Assembly (NCBI GenBank): GCA_964652155.1
Contig: CAZZBK010000124.1
Location: 1 to 17,826 of the forward strand
DNA: 17,826 nt
Direction: 5' to 3'
Origin: CAZZBK01 sp964652155
GTDB taxonomy: Bacteria > Planctomycetota > Planctomycetia > Pirellulales > PNKZ01
Shown: piece by piece, positions 13,395-17,826 of the stretch
Position numbering within the stretch: position 1 is the stretch's first letter
Layout: each line of letters starts with the position of its first letter
Position numbers and translations under genes: made by a program
Notes under the pieces: generated by a model
Databases searched by the model: none
Told to the model about the DNA's origin: nothing
What the model saw: only the letters and a program-made list of their open reading frames with translations

Positions 13395-14798
13395 ATGCTC
13401 TCGATCTTGGGGACCGGACATCGCCTATGCGATGGTATCTCGCGCCGCGAGTTGCTACGTGTCGGCGGCATTGGATTGGGGGGGCTCACCCTGCCGCGTC
13501 TGTTGCAGCTGCGCGCCATGGCCAACCCGAACGCGCAGCCGGCGCGGGCCAAGTCGGTCATCATCCTCTTCAACACCGGTGGCATGCCACAGCACGAGAG
13601 CTGGGACCCCAAGCCAGACGCTCCGCGCGAAGTGCGTGGCGAGTTTGGCACAATCGCCACGCGAACGCCCGGTCTGCATGTCGGCGAGCTGATGCCCAAG
13701 ACGGCTCAACTGACCGACAAGATTGCCGTGATCCGCACGATGGTCACCGGCGACAACTCGCATTCGACCAGCGGCTACCAGATGCACACGGGCGTGCCGC
13801 ATATTCCGCTGAGCCGCGAGAACTCGTTACCCGGCAAACCCAACGACTCTCCGTCGCTCAATGCGATGGTCCAGGTGTTGCGTCCCTCGCGGGGTGGTTT
13901 GCCGGCGTCGGTCATGTTGCCGCGCAAGCTGGCCAACTTCGACGGGCTATACCCTTGGCCGGGAACCGATGCCGGATTGCTTGGCCGCAAGTTCGATCCG
14001 TGGTTGATGGAGTGCGACCCATCGGCGGCAAACTTCTCGGCGCCTGGTTGCGACTTGCCCGCCGATATCTCCACCACGCGGATCGACCGTCGGCTGTCGC
14101 TGCTGCATGAGCTGGATCAGCAACTGGGCCCGTCGGCTGATCGCGTCGCGGTCGAGGATTATGTCAACTACAAGCAGCAGTCGTTGGATTTGATTGCCGG
14201 CGGCAAAGCGCGCACGGCATTCGACATGGCACGCGAAAGTGACCGGACGCGCGACCGTTACGGCCGCACCAAGCAAGGACAGTGCGTACTGTTGGCTCGA
14301 CGGTTGATCGAGGCGGGCGTTTCGCTGGTGCAAGTCAACTGGGCCTCGCCCGACAAAAAACTCCCCAATAGCGGCGGCTGGGACACGCACGAAAAACACA
14401 GCGCAAGCCTCAAAGGCTGGCTGATGCCGATGATGGACCAGACCTACTCGGCGCTGATCGAGGACCTGGACGAGCGGGGCTTGCTCGACGAAACGCTCGT
14501 CTGCTGGGTCGCCGAGTTTGGACACACACCCAAGTTCAACGCCAAAGCCGGCCGCGACCACTGGGGGCGCGTGTTCTCGATCGCGCTGGCTGGCGGCGGC
14601 ATTCGCGGCGGGGTCGTTCACGGAGCAACCGACAAGCACGCGGCCGATCCGCTCGGCGATGTCGTGCGACCGGCCGATTACCTGACCACCGTGTTGCACC
14701 TGCTGGGCATCTCGAACGAGACCATCGTGCATGACGTCGAGAACCGTCCCCTGCCGCTGGTTCGCAACGGCACGCGGGTCAACGACGTGCTCCTCTAA
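13395..14798 (+). CDS. DUF1501 family protein with Tat signal
   Basis: A 467-aa protein of the DUF1501 family (alkaline phosphatase/sulfatase-like fold), abundant in planctomycetes and of unproven function. The N-terminus has a twin-arginine signal, ISRRELLRVGGIGLGGLTLP (Arg17-Arg18), so export in folded form is expected. Metal-site-like motifs are present: FNTGGMPQHESWDPKP near the N-terminus, GGWDTHEKH (Asp330, His332), AEFGHTPKFN (Glu374, His377) and GRDHWG (Asp388, His389); EFGRTP is the commoner form of the third. The ending NRPLPLVRNGTRVNDVL is typical. The start at 13395 gives the correct Tat signal; the frame extends upstream to 13275 without meaning. DUF1501 genes usually follow a DUF1549/DUF1553 cytochrome gene, but here none is adjacent. 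The gene is divergent from the SGNH gene. Confidence 0.93.
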   Translation: MLSILGTGHRLCDGISRRELLRVGGIGLGGLTLPRLLQLRAMANPNAQPARAKSVIILFNTGGMPQHESWDPKPDAPREVRGEFGTIATRTPGLHVGELMPKTAQLTDKIAVIRTMVTGDNSHSTSGYQMHTGVPHIPLSRENSLPGKPNDSPSLNAMVQVLRPSRGGLPASVMLPRKLANFDGLYPWPGTDAGLLGRKFDPWLMECDPSAANFSAPGCDLPADISTTRIDRRLSLLHELDQQLGPSADRVAVEDYVNYKQQSLDLIAGGKARTAFDMARESDRTRDRYGRTKQGQCVLLARRLIEAGVSLVQVNWASPDKKLPNSGGWDTHEKHSASLKGWLMPMMDQTYSALIEDLDERGLLDETLVCWVAEFGHTPKFNAKAGRDHWGRVFSIALAGGGIRGGVVHGATDKHAADPLGDVVRPADYLTTVLHLLGISNETIVHDVENRPLPLVRNGTRVNDVLL

Positions 14799-15178
14799 AG
14801 CGACCCGCGCGGCGATGGCCAGTGATCCGAGCCATCGTGCGCGATCCCTGACTCCTCACGGTGCGGCGATTGCATTCGCCTCGCCGAGGCCCGCAATGAA
14901 ATGCCCCCAAAGCATTTCGCTCCTGCACCTCGCAACGGGCCCGCAACCGACCCAATAACTTGCTTTGACCTGGGCAGCGAGTTACTCTGACCCGGAATCT
15001 CGTGGGCCGCTCTGATCATGGATATACCTGAACTTCAATCACGGTGACTCGGTATTTTCGTGCTCGGTCGCTCCATGCCGATTTCAAGCGGTCTGTGCCT
15101 CGTGATCGATGACTCGTGTTGCAGGTAACTCATCGTGGTGATGGCCTGCATCAAGTTCAAGCAACTGGGGGTGCTTCC
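14799..15178. other. intergenic region before the giant beta-helix gene
   Basis: 380 bp without a gene I can support. It contains one hairpin, GAAATGC (14898-14904) with GCATTTC (14912-14918) around a 7-nt loop and no T-tract, which might end DUF1501 transcription. A TTGACC at 14965-14970 has no -10 partner at proper distance. GGGGG at 15167-15171, 7 nt before the ATG at 15179, is a plausible ribosome binding site. Confidence 0.5.
14898..14918 (+). terminator. weak candidate hairpin terminator after DUF1501 gene
   Basis: A perfect 7-bp stem (GAAATGC/GCATTTC) with loop CCCCAAA lies 100 bp after the stop. It lacks a following T-run, so intrinsic termination is uncertain. Confidence 0.2.
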
Positions 15179-17826
15179 ATGCGACCGTCCATCTTGTCGA
15201 GACTGCGTGTCTGGGTCACGCAATCGTGGTTGAAGCCGGTTCGTAAACGGACGGCTTACCACCGCCAGCGATTGCAACTCGAACCGCTGGAAATTCGCGC
15301 CATGCTGACCGTGTCGATCTCCGACACGTTCAATCGAGTCGACACGACGATCAACAGCCCGGCCGACAACGTGCTGGGGGGCTCGGGCTCTCACTACTAT
15401 ATCGACATCTTCGCCAACGGCGCGACGATCGCCTCGAACAAGTTGCAGAACGTCGGACTCGACTTTGGCGGCGTGCAATTCTCGACCGACACCACGCCCA
15501 ACACCACGTTCTTCCACAGCGGCGAGAACCTCGGCCAAGACCTGAACATGCAGGCCGACCTGACCGTGCCCAGCGATGCGTCGGGCTTTGCCACCTGGGC
15601 GGCGCTCTATTTTCGCAGCCGCCAAGCCTATCCCAACGATGGCATCAACGGCGGCACCAGTTCCGGTTATTGGGTCAAGCTGCATAGCACCGGCGAAGTC
15701 TCCGTCCGCCCGCTCAACACCGTCTCGGGCGGGTTCTCCGCCTGGACAGCGCGCCCCACGTCGTTCGACGACTCCGTCCCCCACACTATGCAAGTGGCTT
15801 TCACGGGCACGACCTTGCAGGTGGCCGTCGATGGGCAGTTGCAAACGTTCCTCTCCGGACACCAAGGCAACATTCAAACCACATCGCTCCTCATTCCCAC
15901 GGTCGCCGGCTCGAACAACGGCACCGGCGGCGTCGCGTTCGGGGCCGAGGCCAATCGCGGCTCGGCCGGCGGTCAAACGGCCGACAACCTGAGCGTCTCC
16001 ACGTACGCCTCGCTCACCGGTCTGCCCGTCTCGAACAACTTCACCGCCAGCTTGGACTACGGCGACGCGCCCGACACGGGCGACGGCTACAGCACAGCCG
16101 GCAACTACAATACGACGATGGTCGACAACGGGCCCAGCCACGTCATCACGCCCGGCTTGCGCATCGGCGCGACGATCGATGGCGAGAACGACGCCGCGCC
16201 CAATTCCTCGGCCACGGGCGACGACACCGCGGGCGTCGACGATGAAGACGGCATCAGCGGAGCCGTCAGCGTCTTCAAGTCGACCCATCCGTCAATTAGC
16301 GTGAATGTCACCAACACCACCGGCACGGCGGCGACGCTCGCCGGCTGGATCGACTACGACGGCAACGGTATTTTTGCCTCCACCGAGGCCGCCACGGTCA
16401 GTGTCCCCAGCGGTGTCAGTGGCGCGGTCACGCTCGTGTTTCCAACCGTCCCAACAACGGCGGTCGCCAACACCTTCGCGCGTTTCCGACTGAGCACCGA
16501 CGCAGCCGGACTAAATCCCGTCGGCGCGGCCAGCGACGGCGAAGTCGAAGATTATCCAGTCACGATTGCTACGCCAACAGTGGTCACCACCACGTCCGAT
16601 GTCATCAACGCCGGCGATGGCCTGCTCTCGCTGCGCGAGGCCATCATCCAAGCCAACGCCTCGCCCGGCGCCGATATCATCGCCATCCCCGCCGGGACGT
16701 ACACCCTCTCGATCACCGGCAAATATGAAGACGCCGCCGCCACGGGCGACCTCGACATCACCGGCACCGTGACCATCATCGGTGCCGGCCAGGGGGCCAC
16801 GATCATCCAAGCCGGCGCCTCGGCCGCCGCGGGTATCGATCGCGTCTTCGATCTGCTCTCCGGCGCCAACGTCACCTTCAACACGCTCACCATCCAGAAC
16901 GGCAACCCAGGCACCACCGACAGCGACAACGGCGGCGGCATCCGCAGCAGCGACGCCACGCTGTCACTCGCCAATGTGACCGTCCAGAACAACATCGGCG
17001 AACGCGGCGCGGGCCTCACGGCCGATGGCTTCGGCGGCGGCAACCTCACCATCACCGACAGCATCATCACCGGCAACTCGGCCGACAATCGCGGCGGCGG
17101 TATCAATGTTACAGGCACGCGCACGCTGTTCTTCACCCGCAGCACCGTGAGTAACAACACCACGACCGAAAACGCTGGCGGCATTGCCATTCACAGCTCG
17201 GGCACCAGCGCCGTCATCACCAGCAGCACCATCAGCGGCAACTTTGCCGCCAATGTCGGCGGTGGGCTGTTGACTTTCTCCCCCATCACCATCACCAACA
17301 GCACCATCAGCGGCAACACGGCCAATAGCTCGGGCGGCGGCCTCGCCGGCGACATGACCGTCAGCAACAGCACCATCACCGGCAACCGTGCCGACGCCGA
17401 TGGCTCCAGCGAAGGCACCGGTGGCGGCTACTCCGCGGGCGGAACGGGCGATATTTTCTACAACTCGATCATCGCCGGCAATTTCATCGGCACCGGCTCG
17501 ACCCCCAACGACATTGACCTCCCGATCACCACCGCCAACAACAACCTGATCGGCGACGCCCTCAGCGCCGGCGGCATCACCCACGGCGTCAACGGCAACA
17601 TCGTCGGCAACGCCGGTTCCGGCACACTCACCACCAGCACCATCCTCAACACCACACTGGCCAACAACGGCGGCACGACGCTGACCCACGCGCTGGTGGC
17701 CGGCAGCCCCGCCATCAACGCGGGCAGTAGTAGTTGGTTGTTCTCCGACTCCCGCGACCTCGACGGCGACGGCAACACCGCCGAGACTCTGCCCGTTGAT
17801 CAGCGCGGCGTCGGGTATGCGCGCGT
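15179..17826 (+). CDS. giant exported beta-helix protein with LEPxxLExRxML N-terminal motif, GEVED and CSLREA-like regions (3' partial)
   Basis: The frame is open from the ATG at 15179 to the window edge (882 complete codons, no stop). Residues 1-43 carry a basic stretch and LEPLEIRAML (34-43), the N-terminal motif of many very large planctomycete exported proteins. About 45-285 looks like a concanavalin-type/LamG-like beta-sandwich (inference). DYGDAP (293-298) to GEVEDY (454-459) is a GEVED domain, with GWIDYDGNGIF inside. SDVINAGDGLLSLREAIIQAN (about 470-493) is a CSLREA-type motif with Leu483 in place of Cys. A right-handed beta-helix follows, with repeats such as NSTISGNTA ending in GGG turns (about 600-770). 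Last comes NNGGTTLTHALVAGSPAINAG and VDQRG, as in choice-of-anchor Q proteins. Likely a cell-surface or secreted adhesin or polysaccharide-binding protein. Start: GGGGG at 15167-15171. The C-terminal part is beyond the window. Confidence 0.9.
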   Translation, partial: MRPSILSRLRVWVTQSWLKPVRKRTAYHRQRLQLEPLEIRAMLTVSISDTFNRVDTTINSPADNVLGGSGSHYYIDIFANGATIASNKLQNVGLDFGGVQFSTDTTPNTTFFHSGENLGQDLNMQADLTVPSDASGFATWAALYFRSRQAYPNDGINGGTSSGYWVKLHSTGEVSVRPLNTVSGGFSAWTARPTSFDDSVPHTMQVAFTGTTLQVAVDGQLQTFLSGHQGNIQTTSLLIPTVAGSNNGTGGVAFGAEANRGSAGGQTADNLSVSTYASLTGLPVSNNFTASLDYGDAPDTGDGYSTAGNYNTTMVDNGPSHVITPGLRIGATIDGENDAAPNSSATGDDTAGVDDEDGISGAVSVFKSTHPSISVNVTNTTGTAATLAGWIDYDGNGIFASTEAATVSVPSGVSGAVTLVFPTVPTTAVANTFARFRLSTDAAGLNPVGAASDGEVEDYPVTIATPTVVTTTSDVINAGDGLLSLREAIIQANASPGADIIAIPAGTYTLSITGKYEDAAATGDLDITGTVTIIGAGQGATIIQAGASAAAGIDRVFDLLSGANVTFNTLTIQNGNPGTTDSDNGGGIRSSDATLSLANVTVQNNIGERGAGLTADGFGGGNLTITDSIITGNSADNRGGGINVTGTRTLFFTRSTVSNNTTTENAGGIAIHSSGTSAVITSSTISGNFAANVGGGLLTFSPITITNSTISGNTANSSGGGLAGDMTVSNSTITGNRADADGSSEGTGGGYSAGGTGDIFYNSIIAGNFIGTGSTPNDIDLPITTANNNLIGDALSAGGITHGVNGNIVGNAGSGTLTTSTILNTTLANNGGTTLTHALVAGSPAINAGSSSWLFSDSRDLDGDGNTAETLPVDQRGVGYAR

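Noticed and set aside
14965..15028. Promoter for the beta-helix gene (TTGACC at 14965, TATACC at 15023)
   Set aside because: The elements are more than 50 nt apart; no correctly spaced pair was found.
15018..15047. Nine-codon leader peptide (MDIPELQSR) before the beta-helix gene
   Set aside because: No ribosome binding site, attenuator structure or codon run supports it; such short frames are expected by chance.
15035..16288. 417-codon minus-strand frame opposite the beta-helix gene
   Set aside because: Val/Gly/Arg-rich shadow of the plus-strand gene, whose motifs (LEPLEIRAML, DYGDAP, GEVEDY) are unmistakable. The same applies to minus frames at 16552-17190 and 16964-17689.
17041..17480. 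DNA-level tandem repeat in the beta-helix region
   Set aside because: The recurring AGCACCATCAGCGGCAAC-like word reflects coding of the protein repeat NSTISGN; it varies in spacing as beta-helix coils do.

Overview
The window looks like chromosomal DNA of a planctomycete, most likely from the Pirellula group (inferred). The evidence is the protein set: a long secreted protein with a PVC-type C-terminal CxxCH cytochrome domain, a DUF1501 protein with a twin-arginine signal, a very long beta-helix protein opening with an LEPxxLExRxML-type N-terminal motif, and secreted esterases. The DNA is GC-rich, so it is full of long spurious antisense frames. It is a scaffold piece: 100 Ns (4105-4204) interrupt one gene, and the last gene runs off the right edge.

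Left part (1-5631), mostly housekeeping. On the minus strand, rarA (replication-associated AAA+ ATPase, 2266-3606) is followed 19 nt later by a 77-aa two-helix membrane protein (2013-2246). After a repeat-filled gap comes a ThDP-dependent 2-keto acid decarboxylase of the pyruvate/indolepyruvate decarboxylase type (94-1797). On the plus strand, a DUF1499 membrane protein (3704 onwards) diverges from rarA and is cut by the N run. It is followed by mqnD of the futalosine menaquinone pathway (4390-5250, TTG start) and a small membrane protein (5371-5631).

Middle (5700-14798), a secreted-enzyme block. A good sigma70-like promoter at 5700-5729 precedes three co-directional genes that probably form an operon: a PVC-type heme-binding dehydrogenase-like protein (5777-8737), an alpha/beta-hydrolase esterase (8836-9759) and a tandem-domain alpha/beta hydrolase (9805-11847) whose second domain has lost the nucleophile. 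A secreted SGNH/GDSL hydrolase (11919-13091, minus) converges on them. It is divergent from a DUF1501 protein (13395-14798). Together they suggest extracytoplasmic breakdown or deacetylation of esterified carbohydrates coupled to a heme-containing oxidoreductase (inference).

Right part (15179 to the edge): a giant exported protein with an N-terminal sorting motif, a lectin-like region, a GEVED domain, a CSLREA-like motif, a right-handed beta-helix and a choice-of-anchor-Q-type segment.

The most unusual layer is non-coding. Three copies of a two-hairpin palindromic element (1833-1874, 1908-1947, 4209-4249) differ by paired substitutions that preserve their stems. The first two form an inverted pair like REPIN/BIME elements, and the third sits at the edge of the assembly gap. 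Two further palindromic families occur, at 5298-5365 and at 13259-13312 with a related word at 5642-5654. I see no tRNA, rRNA, CRISPR array or transposase gene.
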